DNA of 64,000 bases from Bdellovibrionales bacterium (GTDB lineage: Bacteria; Bdellovibrionota; Bdellovibrionia; Bdellovibrionales; UBA1609). Position numbers and translations under genes: made by a program. The notes below the pieces were generated by a model, which searched no databases, was not told the DNA's origin, and saw only the letters and a program-made list of their open reading frames with translations. Below, in pieces: positions 37,814 through 45,421 of this stretch. Positions within the stretch are counted from its first letter, which is position 1. The number at the start of each line of letters is the position of its first letter. The DNA is taken from contig DAIDIG010000003.1 of the NCBI GenBank assembly GCA_027459485.1, positions 273,248 through 337,247 on the forward strand. Direction: 5' to 3'.

Positions 37814-38310
37814 AAACCATAGAGTTCTAGCACATGCCCGGTCAGAAGAAACCCATTATTGCGTGCGACTAAAGATTGCAATTCTTCAATGTCTCGATTT
37901 TCGAATTCGATAATGCGGCCGCAGTTGGTGCAGGCCAAATGATCGTGGTGCCCTCGTGGAGTGAGCTCGTACTTTGCCGGCAAGCCCCCCATGCGCACTT
38001 CAGTGACGAATCCGTTTGCAGCCAAAAGTTTCAAGAGTCGGTAAACCGTTGCAAATCCGATATCGGCGTGCGATCGGCTGACGCGGTCATAAATCTCTTG
38101 CGCCGTCGCGTGAATGCGACCACGCGCGAGGGCACCCAAAATCGCTAATCTCTGGTCAGTGACCTTGAGGTTCATATCGCGCAGAATCCGTTTGAGCGAC
38201 TCTTTGTCGGCACGATCTTGTAATCTTTGCCGGTCCGCGATGATGTCAGCCGAATTGATGGATTTGTTAGAGCGACCTGTTTGCAGCGTCGGAGCGTCTT
38301 TTGCTTTCAC
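37783..38310 (-). CDS. Fur-family metal-dependent repressor
   Basis: 175 residues with a GTG start. The DNA-binding domain is MNLKVTDQRLAILGALARGR with HATAQEIYDRVS and FATVYRLLKLLAANGFV; the metal part is HHDHLACTNCGRIIEFENRD and LCPNCQKE with paired CxxC zinc sites. The N-terminus is about 30 residues longer than usual. Specificity (iron, zinc, manganese or peroxide) cannot be told from motifs. It stands between folE2 and uvrA; because folE2 is the zinc-independent GTP cyclohydrolase and is Zur-controlled in many bacteria, a Zur role deserves a test. Confidence 0.9.
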   Translation of the reverse strand: MKAKDAPTLQTGRSNKSINSADIIADRQRLQDRADKESLKRILRDMNLKVTDQRLAILGALARGRIHATAQEIYDRVSRSHADIGFATVYRLLKLLAANGFVTEVRMGGLPAKYELTPRGHHDHLACTNCGRIIEFENRDIEELQSLVARNNGFLLTGHVLELYGLCPNCQKETS

Positions 38311-38332
38311 AGATTTTTACTCCGCCAGCCGT

Positions 38333-39307
38333 TCATTCGACTCGAAAGCCGCCCGGCACGCCTTTGACAACCTTAGCGACGGCCGAATGCGGATGAAGAC
38401 TTTCTTGGTGTTCGACGTAAATGGAGTAGTCGGCGTACGCAATCGCAGCTTCAAACGCTGCCCGCAGCTTGCGAGCCGCGTCTTCGCAGAACATGAGGTT
38501 ATCGCCATTGAGACGCGCAAATTCTTGTTCATCAATTCGCTTCACGGCTGTTTGCACCGGTGTTCCGAGTGCGCTTTCGGTATGATCGATAACCGAAATC
38601 CACTCCCCTAATCGCGTCGATCTGGGGGCCGCGAACTCGACCGCGATTTTAGCCAGGCTTCGCTGCGCGTGCGGCGTCGCGACTTTCACGTTTTCACTGG
38701 TCAACCACTCCGCGACATCGTCAAGGTCGAGATCCTTACCCGCATGAGCGTCGACAAACTGGCTGCGTAAAAGTTCGCGCGCCAGAGCGGCTGAGCACGG
38801 GCAGGTACTGCTATAAAGAATTTCGGTCGAAAAGCAAAGACGGTAATGCGGCGACTTCCGCTCTGAGTGCTCGAGAACTCCCCTCAAAGTCACGGGGTAC
38901 AAACGGTGGCCGCGCTCTCCGCTCAATAATCCAGCGCGATCAACCGGCAGCTGAAAACGAATGATAATTTCAGCCGTTCGACTCAAACCCGAGTGTTTGG
39001 ATAAAAAACGGGCAAGCAAGTTATAAATCAGTTCGCCGTCAAGGTTGGGAGCGGGTTTGTCCGCTTGACCGCGCAACGACGATGCGAGTTCAAGATATAG
39101 GCGCGACATGTGAATCCCGCGCGCGTTCTCTTTATCGAGACTGACAAAGGCATCGATTCGCGCCGGCAGAACGAGTCCATTTACGCGAATCGGCATTTCA
39201 ATTTTTTCCATGCCGACACGGGCGAGCGGCGCCAAAACCGCCGGTTCCGTCATGACCGATACGTCAGGTAACTCGGCTTTTGTAAGTGTCGCTTTTTGGG
39301 TATCCAT
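38333..39307 (-). CDS. folE2: FolE2, type IB GTP cyclohydrolase
   Basis: Converts GTP to 7,8-dihydroneopterin triphosphate, the first step to folate and queuosine; the type IB enzyme does not depend on zinc, unlike FolE. The 324 residues show GIHMSRLYLEL, YSSTCPCSAALARELL (active-site Cys), VATPHAQRSLAKI, FCEDAARKLR and ESLHPHSAVAKV. The stop is 22 bp before the fur start, and fur overlaps uvrA, so folE2-fur-uvrA is a probable operon. No Fur or Zur box could be picked out in the 157 bp upstream. Confidence 0.95.
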   Translation of the reverse strand: MDTQKATLTKAELPDVSVMTEPAVLAPLARVGMEKIEMPIRVNGLVLPARIDAFVSLDKENARGIHMSRLYLELASSLRGQADKPAPNLDGELIYNLLARFLSKHSGLSRTAEIIIRFQLPVDRAGLLSGERGHRLYPVTLRGVLEHSERKSPHYRLCFSTEILYSSTCPCSAALARELLRSQFVDAHAGKDLDLDDVAEWLTSENVKVATPHAQRSLAKIAVEFAAPRSTRLGEWISVIDHTESALGTPVQTAVKRIDEQEFARLNGDNLMFCEDAARKLRAAFEAAIAYADYSIYVEHQESLHPHSAVAKVVKGVPGGFRVE

Positions 39308-39464
39308 AAAAACACGCGTCAGGACCAGTTCAGCTAACGCATCCTCGCTCAGCAGTTTCTACAAGAAAAACACTAAAAAATCCATGCAAATTCTGATACC
39401 TCTAAAGCCTACGGAATTCGCCGACTAAGCATCCGCGCAACATGCGCATAGAGAGGGAGGGCAC

Positions 39465-40307
39465 TTGAAACTACGAGTGTTTTCAGCGTTTTTGCCATTG
39501 TTTGTTTTGCCGTTACTCACCGCGAGCCCCGCAGCCGCCCGCGTGAATCCCCATAAAAAGGCGCAGCACTTTCGGCCACCGCCGCCATTCGATCAAGACC
39601 ACAAGAATCTAACTGAAGTTTTGCAGCAAGCGGTTGTGGTCAACGGTTCCGTCGCAAAAGTCCGTTACAAATGGCTCGTCAAACATCAGACAAAACTGAT
39701 TTTATACCTCAAAGACATGGCCCACGTCACACCAAAGGTCTATCAATCCTGGAACGATAAAGATAAAATGGCGTTTCTAATCAATGCCTACAATGCGTTC
39801 ACGCTCAAATTGATCGTCGATAATTACCCGTTGAAATCGATTAAAAAAATCGGCGGCATTTTTAAATTTCTTAAAAGCCCATGGAAGATCGACTTCATTA
39901 CTCTAATTTGGAAGCGGATGTCGCTCGATGATATTGAGCACATGCTACGCACTGATTTCAGTGACCCGAGAGTGCATTTTGCGATCAATTGCGCTTCAGT
40001 GGGTTGCCCGGCGCTTCGCAATGAAGCCTACGTCGGATCTCGTCTCGACAGTCAACTCGATGAACAAACTCGTTTGTTCTTGCGCGACGGCGTGAGAAAT
40101 CAGATCGATGTCACAAATAAAACCCTGAAACTGTCTAAAATTTTCGATTGGTATGAAGACGACTTCAATAAAAAGGCGGGCTCGGTCGAGAAATTTATCG
40201 CGCCGTACATTACCGACGATCCAGCCGTTCGAAAGAGCCTTATGAACAACGAATACAAAATCGAGTACACGGACTATGACTGGAGTTTAAATGACGCCAA
40301 CCAGTAA
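39465..40307 (+). CDS. DUF547 secreted protein
   Basis: 280 residues from a TTG start with GAGGGAGG just before it, and a signal peptide ending PAAAR. The DUF547 core is clear: DKMAFLINAYNAFTLKLIVD, SLDDIEHMLRTDFSDPRVHF, FAINCASVGCPALRNEAYVG, QLDEQTRLFLRDG and LSKIFDWYEDDF. The conserved Cys pair in NCASVGCP and the fold suggest a thiol or papain-like enzyme, but the biochemical role of DUF547 is not established. The last 17 bases overlap the LtaS-like gene, so the two are translated together. Confidence 0.88.
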   Translation: MKLRVFSAFLPLFVLPLLTASPAAARVNPHKKAQHFRPPPPFDQDHKNLTEVLQQAVVVNGSVAKVRYKWLVKHQTKLILYLKDMAHVTPKVYQSWNDKDKMAFLINAYNAFTLKLIVDNYPLKSIKKIGGIFKFLKSPWKIDFITLIWKRMSLDDIEHMLRTDFSDPRVHFAINCASVGCPALRNEAYVGSRLDSQLDEQTRLFLRDGVRNQIDVTNKTLKLSKIFDWYEDDFNKKAGSVEKFIAPYITDDPAVRKSLMNNEYKIEYTDYDWSLNDANQ

Positions 40308-42375
40308 GCCGCGCCTGCGCCCTTTTTTGGAATTGGCGATTTCGACGATCATCGCCTTTTTTTTATTGCGGGTGGCATTCTTGATAGCGTTTCACCCCGG
40401 CGCGACCGCCGCTTCGAGCGGCGACGCCGTAACAGCTGGCGAAGTCGTTCATTCATTTTGGCTTGGGCTCCGCTTTGATGCGCGGGTCGCGATTTTATTG
40501 GCACTGCCCATTTTGCTGATCTCGCTGATCCCCGGGTTTCACTGGCGCAATTCAATTGCGCGCAAAATTTGGTCGGCGGTTTACACGGTTGTTTACACCG
40601 CCATGGCGCTCTTATTCATGACCGATTTTGGTTACTACGCCTATCTCGAAAGTCGCGTGAACGTGACCGTTCTTCATTTCTTGCACAATCCGCGTATATC
40701 GCTCGGGATGGTGAATGAAACGTACCACGGTTGGGCGATTGTGCTTCTGGTGATCGGTTTAGCCATTGGCTTTTGGTTTTACTTCAACCGCTGGATTTTC
40801 AACTCGGCTAAGCAGACCCCGATCACAGCGCTTGATCGCCCTGTTCTGTGGCGTTGGTCGCGCGGCCTGGCGGTGACTCTGCTCGTCTTGTTCGGTATGT
40901 GGGGCAAAGCCGATCAATATCCGCTTCGCTGGAGTGACGCATTTTACACGCAAAATATGTTTCTTGCCTATCTCGCGATGAACCCGGTTCATTATTTTCT
41001 CGATAGCATCAATAGCCGCAACCAGACCTTCAACACTAAGAAAGCCGGCGCTCACTACGATGAAATGGCCGATTATTTGGGCATTCCCCCGCACGATCGC
41101 GATCAGAAGAATTTATCTTATGCGCGGCCGGTAGAACCGACGCCCGCTGTTGTCGACGGGGCCGATCTGCGCCTTCAGGGGGCCAACGGCCGGCCACCGA
41201 ACATTATCTACATGGTTGAAGAATCACTCGCCGCATACAAAACCGGATTATTCGGTAACTCGCCTGAAGCGACACCGAATATCGATGCCATCGCTCAACA
41301 AGGCTGGCTCTTTCGCAATTATTTTACTCCCACAGAGGGTACGGCGCGTTCGGTATTTTGCGTTTTGTCGGGCATCCCCGATATAGATTCGAAAAGCACG
41401 TCTTCACGCAACCCTCTACTGGTCAGCCAACACACCCTCATCAATTCGCTTAAAGGCTATGATAAATTTTATTTCATCGGCGGCAGCGCGACCTGGGGCA
41501 ACATTCGCGGCGTCTGGATGAATAACGTCAAAGGCCTCAAGATGTATGAGGGCGACACCAATTTGCCGGGGCCCCGCACTGATGTTTGGGGATTATCAGA
41601 TCTTGATTTGTTTCGTGCCGCCGCAAAAGTTTTGGCCGCGCACGACCCGAACAAGCCATTTTTTGCTCTCATTCAGTCGGCGAGTTTTCACCGCCCCTAC
41701 ACAATACCAAAGGACCATGGCTCACTCCAGATTCAGCATCTTAGCCAAGCCGAGATTCAAAAGTACGGTTTGAAATCAAACGCAGAGTGGAATTCACTAC
41801 GATTCGCCGACTATAGCGTCGGGCAATTTTTTAAATTGATCAAAAAAGATCCGTTTTTCAAAAATACGATCGTCATCATTCACGGCGATCACGGGTTGCC
41901 TCACCACGACGCCGCGAATTTGAAAGAGGGAGAGAAGTTTTTCGGCATCAACCGCTTTCACGTGCCGCTGATCGTGTCATCACCGCTGATCAAAAAGCCG
42001 CACCAGTTCAATCGAATGATGTCAGAGACCGACGTGTGGCCCACGATTTTAGGTACGCTCGGCGTTCAAGGTACAAATACGACCATGGGTCGCAACGTAT
42101 TCGCCATCCCCAAAGGCACGCCCCACTATGCATTCAGTTATGTGTACTACGACAACCCGCTTCGATTGTTTCTGTACGACCAAAATTACCTGGTCTCAGG
42201 TACGCCTCACGGTGTCGACGGTCTCTATGCCTACATGAGCGATACTCCTAAGGTTAACTTGAAAGATCAGGACCCCGAACGCTTCAAAAAAATGTCGAGC
42301 CTGCTCGAGGGTGTCTTCGAAACTTCGCGCTACATGCTCTATCATAATCACGAAAAGGCGAGCCTCTTGCCGTAA
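40291..42375 (+). CDS. LtaS-like membrane sulfatase/phosphoglycerol transferase family protein
   Basis: 694 residues: five N-terminal membrane spans (about residues 15-215), then an extracytoplasmic alkaline-phosphatase-fold domain. Catalytic residues of LtaS-type enzymes are in place: Glu in YMVEES, nucleophile Thr in TPTEGTARSVFCVLSG, His in SASFHRPYT and the metal pair in IIHGDHGLPHHD. Family members transfer phosphoglycerol or phosphoethanolamine to envelope glycans; the exact substrate is open. Gram-negative relatives such as OpgB act on osmoregulated periplasmic glucans. It overlaps a DUF547 gene by 17 bp. Confidence 0.85.
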   Translation: MTPTSKPRLRPFLELAISTIIAFFLLRVAFLIAFHPGATAASSGDAVTAGEVVHSFWLGLRFDARVAILLALPILLISLIPGFHWRNSIARKIWSAVYTVVYTAMALLFMTDFGYYAYLESRVNVTVLHFLHNPRISLGMVNETYHGWAIVLLVIGLAIGFWFYFNRWIFNSAKQTPITALDRPVLWRWSRGLAVTLLVLFGMWGKADQYPLRWSDAFYTQNMFLAYLAMNPVHYFLDSINSRNQTFNTKKAGAHYDEMADYLGIPPHDRDQKNLSYARPVEPTPAVVDGADLRLQGANGRPPNIIYMVEESLAAYKTGLFGNSPEATPNIDAIAQQGWLFRNYFTPTEGTARSVFCVLSGIPDIDSKSTSSRNPLLVSQHTLINSLKGYDKFYFIGGSATWGNIRGVWMNNVKGLKMYEGDTNLPGPRTDVWGLSDLDLFRAAAKVLAAHDPNKPFFALIQSASFHRPYTIPKDHGSLQIQHLSQAEIQKYGLKSNAEWNSLRFADYSVGQFFKLIKKDPFFKNTIVIIHGDHGLPHHDAANLKEGEKFFGINRFHVPLIVSSPLIKKPHQFNRMMSETDVWPTILGTLGVQGTNTTMGRNVFAIPKGTPHYAFSYVYYDNPLRLFLYDQNYLVSGTPHGVDGLYAYMSDTPKVNLKDQDPERFKKMSSLLEGVFETSRYMLYHNHEKASLLP

Positions 42376-42388
42376 CGAAGAGGTTCCC

Positions 42389-42418
42389 TTGACATAGGGT
42401 ACCCCCCTATACTACAAC
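42389..42418 (+). promoter_or_regulatory. RcnR/CsoR-type operator overlapping the promoter of the sensor gene
   Basis: TTGACA (42389-42394) is followed by the inverted repeat ATAGGG-TACCC-CCCTAT (42394-42410) with a run of six C, and by TATACT (42408-42413). A G/C tract flanked by AT-rich inverted repeats is the operator pattern of RcnR, FrmR and CsoR repressors. TTGACA to TATACT is only 13 bp; TACAAC (42413-42418) gives 18 bp. The repressor gene starts at 42425 with no Shine-Dalgarno, so the transcript may be leaderless. Confidence 0.6.
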
Positions 42419-42424
42419 CGCCGG

Positions 42425-42697
42425 ATGGCTCATTCCATTCGCGACAAATCAAAAATTGTTTCTCGGGTCAATCGTTTAAAAGGCCAACTCGATGCTTTTG
42501 CAAAAGCGATCGAAGGCGAAGGCGACTGCTATCAGGTCATGCAACTTCTCTCATCCTGTCGAGGGGCACTCAACGGTTTAATGGGCGATATTATTGAGCA
42601 GCACATTCGCGATCATATTGTCGAAGCCGAGAACAAAAAAGTGGCGACTGATTCGGGCGAAGAGTTGATCGATATCATGAAAAGTTTTTGGAAGTAA
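42425..42697 (+). CDS. RcnR-like metal-sensing repressor (CsoR/RcnR/FrmR family)
   Basis: 90 residues, all helical, of the DUF156/CsoR family. It begins MAHSIRDKSKIVSRVNRLKG like RcnR. The residues that bind Ni/Co in E. coli RcnR are all at the same numbers: His3, Cys35, His60 and His64 (counted from the initiator Met). I therefore predict a nickel/cobalt sensor rather than a copper (CsoR) or formaldehyde (FrmR) one, though an RcnR-like fold with these ligands may respond to other metals. It is followed 15 bp later by an outer-membrane protein gene; no inner-membrane exporter such as rcnA is next to it. Confidence 0.88.
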   Translation: MAHSIRDKSKIVSRVNRLKGQLDAFAKAIEGEGDCYQVMQLLSSCRGALNGLMGDIIEQHIRDHIVEAENKKVATDSGEELIDIMKSFWK

Positions 42698-42712
42698 AAT
42701 AGGGCATTAGAC

Positions 42713-43642
42713 ATGAAACAAACCAAACGGATATTTGCCACGGTTGCGACACTGCTTCTTTTCACTGCTCCCGCATGGGGAGACCTCCAGTCAAATTGGG
42801 ACCCCACGACGAGCGGGCCCTTTTATACCGGCACAGCCGAAACCGTGCCACCGGGATCATTCTTTGTTGAAACCTATTGGTTTGATCAATACCAATCCGC
42901 ACTCGGCACGCGCACCGAAACTTTCCCTTTTCGCTTTGACATCGGCCTTCTCGACGGGATCGACGTGAGCGGTTTGATACCGTATGAGTATACGCTTCAA
43001 GAATCAAAAATCGGCTGGGTGCATGGCGAGGGCATCGGAGATGCCCAGTTCTGGGTCAAAAAGGAATTGGTCAAGGCCTCGGATCGCTGGCCGGCACTTT
43101 CGACTGAATTGATTTTGAAATTGCCATCCGGCAACGCCTCGAATTTCAAATCCGATCTTTTTGGTGCCGACCAGACAGGCTTCGGCACAACGGATGTGGG
43201 GGTCAGCTTGCTCGCGCGCAAGCGTTTCGAGCCGTTCGAGATATACGGTCAAGTCACCTACACGGTCGCGTCAGAAGCCGCAGTTTCTCCGGGTTACGTA
43301 ACATCAAATGGAGTGGCACTGACGCAAGGTGGGGAAATTGCGCCCGGTGACACAATCACGTATTCAGCCGCTTTCGAGCACGTACTCAATGAGGCGAACA
43401 GCTTGGGTTACCTCGTCGAAATTTATGGGATGTACTCGAGAGGGCTCAATATGTTTCGCGGGCCGACTGATAACAAATGGAGCTTTCTCGACTGGGCGCC
43501 CGAGATCGAAGTTAACAGCTCGAAAAATGTGTCGTGGGGGACTGGCTTCACGATGCCGATTTACGAGTCTAACTACCCAAGTGCTGTAACTGCGATGCTC
43601 ACTGTGACTTACAGTTATTCAGGCCCCGAAGGCCATCGCTGA
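42713..43642 (+). CDS. Outer-membrane beta-barrel protein, probably controlled by the RcnR-like repressor
   Basis: 309 residues with signal peptide MKQTKRIFATVATLLLFTAP ending at AWG. The body resembles the Phenol_MetA_deg/transporter-type barrel family: ETYWFDQYQSALGTRTETFP, DIGLLDGIDVSGLIPYEYTL, FWVKKELVK, GFGTTDVGVSLLARKRFEPF and the final TAMLTVTYSYSG. The gene is 15 bp behind the RcnR-like sensor, so metal stress may induce it. An outer-membrane pore without an evident inner-membrane pump next to it is the odd feature. Actual substrate unknown. Confidence 0.75.
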   Translation: MKQTKRIFATVATLLLFTAPAWGDLQSNWDPTTSGPFYTGTAETVPPGSFFVETYWFDQYQSALGTRTETFPFRFDIGLLDGIDVSGLIPYEYTLQESKIGWVHGEGIGDAQFWVKKELVKASDRWPALSTELILKLPSGNASNFKSDLFGADQTGFGTTDVGVSLLARKRFEPFEIYGQVTYTVASEAAVSPGYVTSNGVALTQGGEIAPGDTITYSAAFEHVLNEANSLGYLVEIYGMYSRGLNMFRGPTDNKWSFLDWAPEIEVNSSKNVSWGTGFTMPIYESNYPSAVTAMLTVTYSYSGPEGHR

Positions 43643-43668
43643 TCTTCGGAGCTAAAATATTATGCACG

Positions 43669-44235
43669 TTACGGTTTAATTAGCCCAAAAGTAAATTCGG
43701 GAAGATCCGCCCACCAGTTTTGCCATTCGAATTGAGGACGCGCCAACCAACACGTGATGGCGCGATCGACATTCCAAAACTGCTGAGACTGCCCCGCATT
43801 ATAGAGGTCGCAGACAATTCCGTGCTTGGATTCACCCGTTGAACTGATGAGAGCCACTTGTCCATATATTTCGACAGGAAGGCCTAAACCGACCGCAGAT
43901 GCTGATCCATTTTTTATAGCGGTGTCCCAGGCTGAAGCCGCGAGAGTCAGGTGCACAGCTTTCAGAGCTGGAAACTGAACAGCGCCATTTTGCGAAACTT
44001 TTAATGCTTTTACCGTTGCAGAAATTTTAACTACACCGTTCGTTTCATTAAATCGTGTCACTGCGAGTTCGCCACTCGAGGTGAGAACGGAGCAGCCGCC
44101 ACGGCAATTGTCATGCTGAGATTCTACCTTGGCGAATCTCAATGTCATACCTCGATCAATAGTGGCTGCGCGAAGCGGACAAGACAAAATGAAAATTGTG
44201 GTTAGGCTCAATAGCCCAGACATAAGAAGTTGCAT
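43669..44235 (-). CDS. Secreted protein of unknown function
   Basis: 188 residues with a signal peptide ending LRAA and a strong AAGGGGG before the ATG. The mature part carries four Cys (two in DNCRGGCSV, one in GIVCDL, one in AITCWL), so two disulfides are possible, and a Trp-rich tail (FEWQNWWADLPEFTFG). No family recognised. It lies 24 bp after the squalene synthase gene in the same direction and could be co-transcribed with it. Confidence 0.65.
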   Translation of the reverse strand: MQLLMSGLLSLTTIFILSCPLRAATIDRGMTLRFAKVESQHDNCRGGCSVLTSSGELAVTRFNETNGVVKISATVKALKVSQNGAVQFPALKAVHLTLAASAWDTAIKNGSASAVGLGLPVEIYGQVALISSTGESKHGIVCDLYNAGQSQQFWNVDRAITCWLARPQFEWQNWWADLPEFTFGLIKP

Positions 44236-44259
44236 TGTCGCCCCCTTTGAAAGGCCTCT

Positions 44260-45321
44260 TCATAACTGAACTTGTTCGAGCGCGCAAAGGTCATCGAGAG
44301 ACAAGGCGCCGTTATATATTTCGGTGACCCATCGCCAGCTTCGCCGCAGATCGGCTGCCGCTTGATTTTGTAGAACCGTCACGTCGGCAACGCCCCCTTC
44401 AGACAAAAGCCGCTCAAATTGACTGCGTAATTCGCGCGGTGATTCTACCCACATCTCAATTTGGGCAAACAGCTGCATCGTCACTTCGCGCGGGAGTTTC
44501 ACTTCGCCCAGGTCACTCCCACGTCCGTCCGCTTGCATGAATGGGAGTGTCGCCAGACCAAGAAACAACGACCATGCGCAAAACACTCGGTAATCTTTAT
44601 GCGCTACCGGGATAGCTTCAATATATTTCATCGCACCCCGGGCATCGCCAGCCAAACTGGCGAACAACTCGGCCCGCGACGGCACGAGAAACCGGCCTTC
44701 TTTCTCATCGCGGTATTGGTCTTTAAGTAAATTGATCTTCTGCAAAAAGAGTCCGAATCGGTGTGCGTCAACGATGAGCTCGCGCCGAAACTCTACACTG
44801 TGATCGAGTGCTTGTAAAAGTTTCGACAGTGTCTCGCCGACCAATCCGGCTACGAAAAAACAGTATTGATTCACTTCAGAAAGGCCCGAAAGGCGAAACT
44901 CGCGACCGCTTCGCGTGCAAAAATGCCGCATTCCAGCCGCCATCGAATCCACGAGCCCACGGATGGCCGCACGAATTTCTTCGGGTGCAGCTCGAAGATC
45001 GTGCAATATTCGACCCGTATCATTTAGGAGTAAGCGTTCACCTTCAGGTATAGTCGGCGGAAATCCGCGCACCCAGCCGTCGAGGGCGCTCGACTCGACT
45101 TCGGGCGAGATCTCCTGCCTAATCAACTGGCGAAATACTTCAAACGAATGCTCTTGCGATTCGCGGCGTAACCAAACGGCATCTTCGACCGTATCGAGAA
45201 TTCGACATAACAAATACGTAAGCCCTACCCACGCGCGTAATGGGGTCTCGAGTCGGGCGATGCAAGCGGCAAAACTTCGGCTCACGCGCTCTAAGTGAGA
45301 CTGATAGAATTCAGGCGACAT
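44260..45321 (-). CDS. Squalene synthase-type (SQS) isoprenoid synthase
   Basis: 353 residues from the ATG at 45321 (a GTG at 45330 is possible). Both Asp-rich motifs are present: YLLCRILDTVEDA and GLFLQKINLLKDQYRDEKEG. NQYCFFVAGLVGETLSKLL and LQKINL with GRFLVPSR match eukaryotic-type squalene synthase rather than the HpnC/HpnD pair, although the first motif ends A where D is usual (DTVEDD). The product would be squalene from farnesyl diphosphate, the entry to hopanoids or sterols. No cyclase, HpnE or epoxidase gene is in this window. Confidence 0.85.
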   Translation of the reverse strand: MSPEFYQSHLERVSRSFAACIARLETPLRAWVGLTYLLCRILDTVEDAVWLRRESQEHSFEVFRQLIRQEISPEVESSALDGWVRGFPPTIPEGERLLLNDTGRILHDLRAAPEEIRAAIRGLVDSMAAGMRHFCTRSGREFRLSGLSEVNQYCFFVAGLVGETLSKLLQALDHSVEFRRELIVDAHRFGLFLQKINLLKDQYRDEKEGRFLVPSRAELFASLAGDARGAMKYIEAIPVAHKDYRVFCAWSLFLGLATLPFMQADGRGSDLGEVKLPREVTMQLFAQIEMWVESPRELRSQFERLLSEGGVADVTVLQNQAAADLRRSWRWVTEIYNGALSLDDLCALEQVQL

Positions 45322-45421
45322 AAGGGGCACAGTATGACCGGTCTGACGCTATTACGCAAGCTCGACAACGTTTGAATAACGTGTAGTTTTAGGATAAAAA
45401 TTAAATGACCAGGAGAGATAT

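Noticed and set aside
42389..42413. TTGACA and TATACT as a standard sigma-70 promoter
   Set aside because: They are only 13 bp apart, too short for a normal promoter; I keep the site as operator with uncertain promoter boxes.
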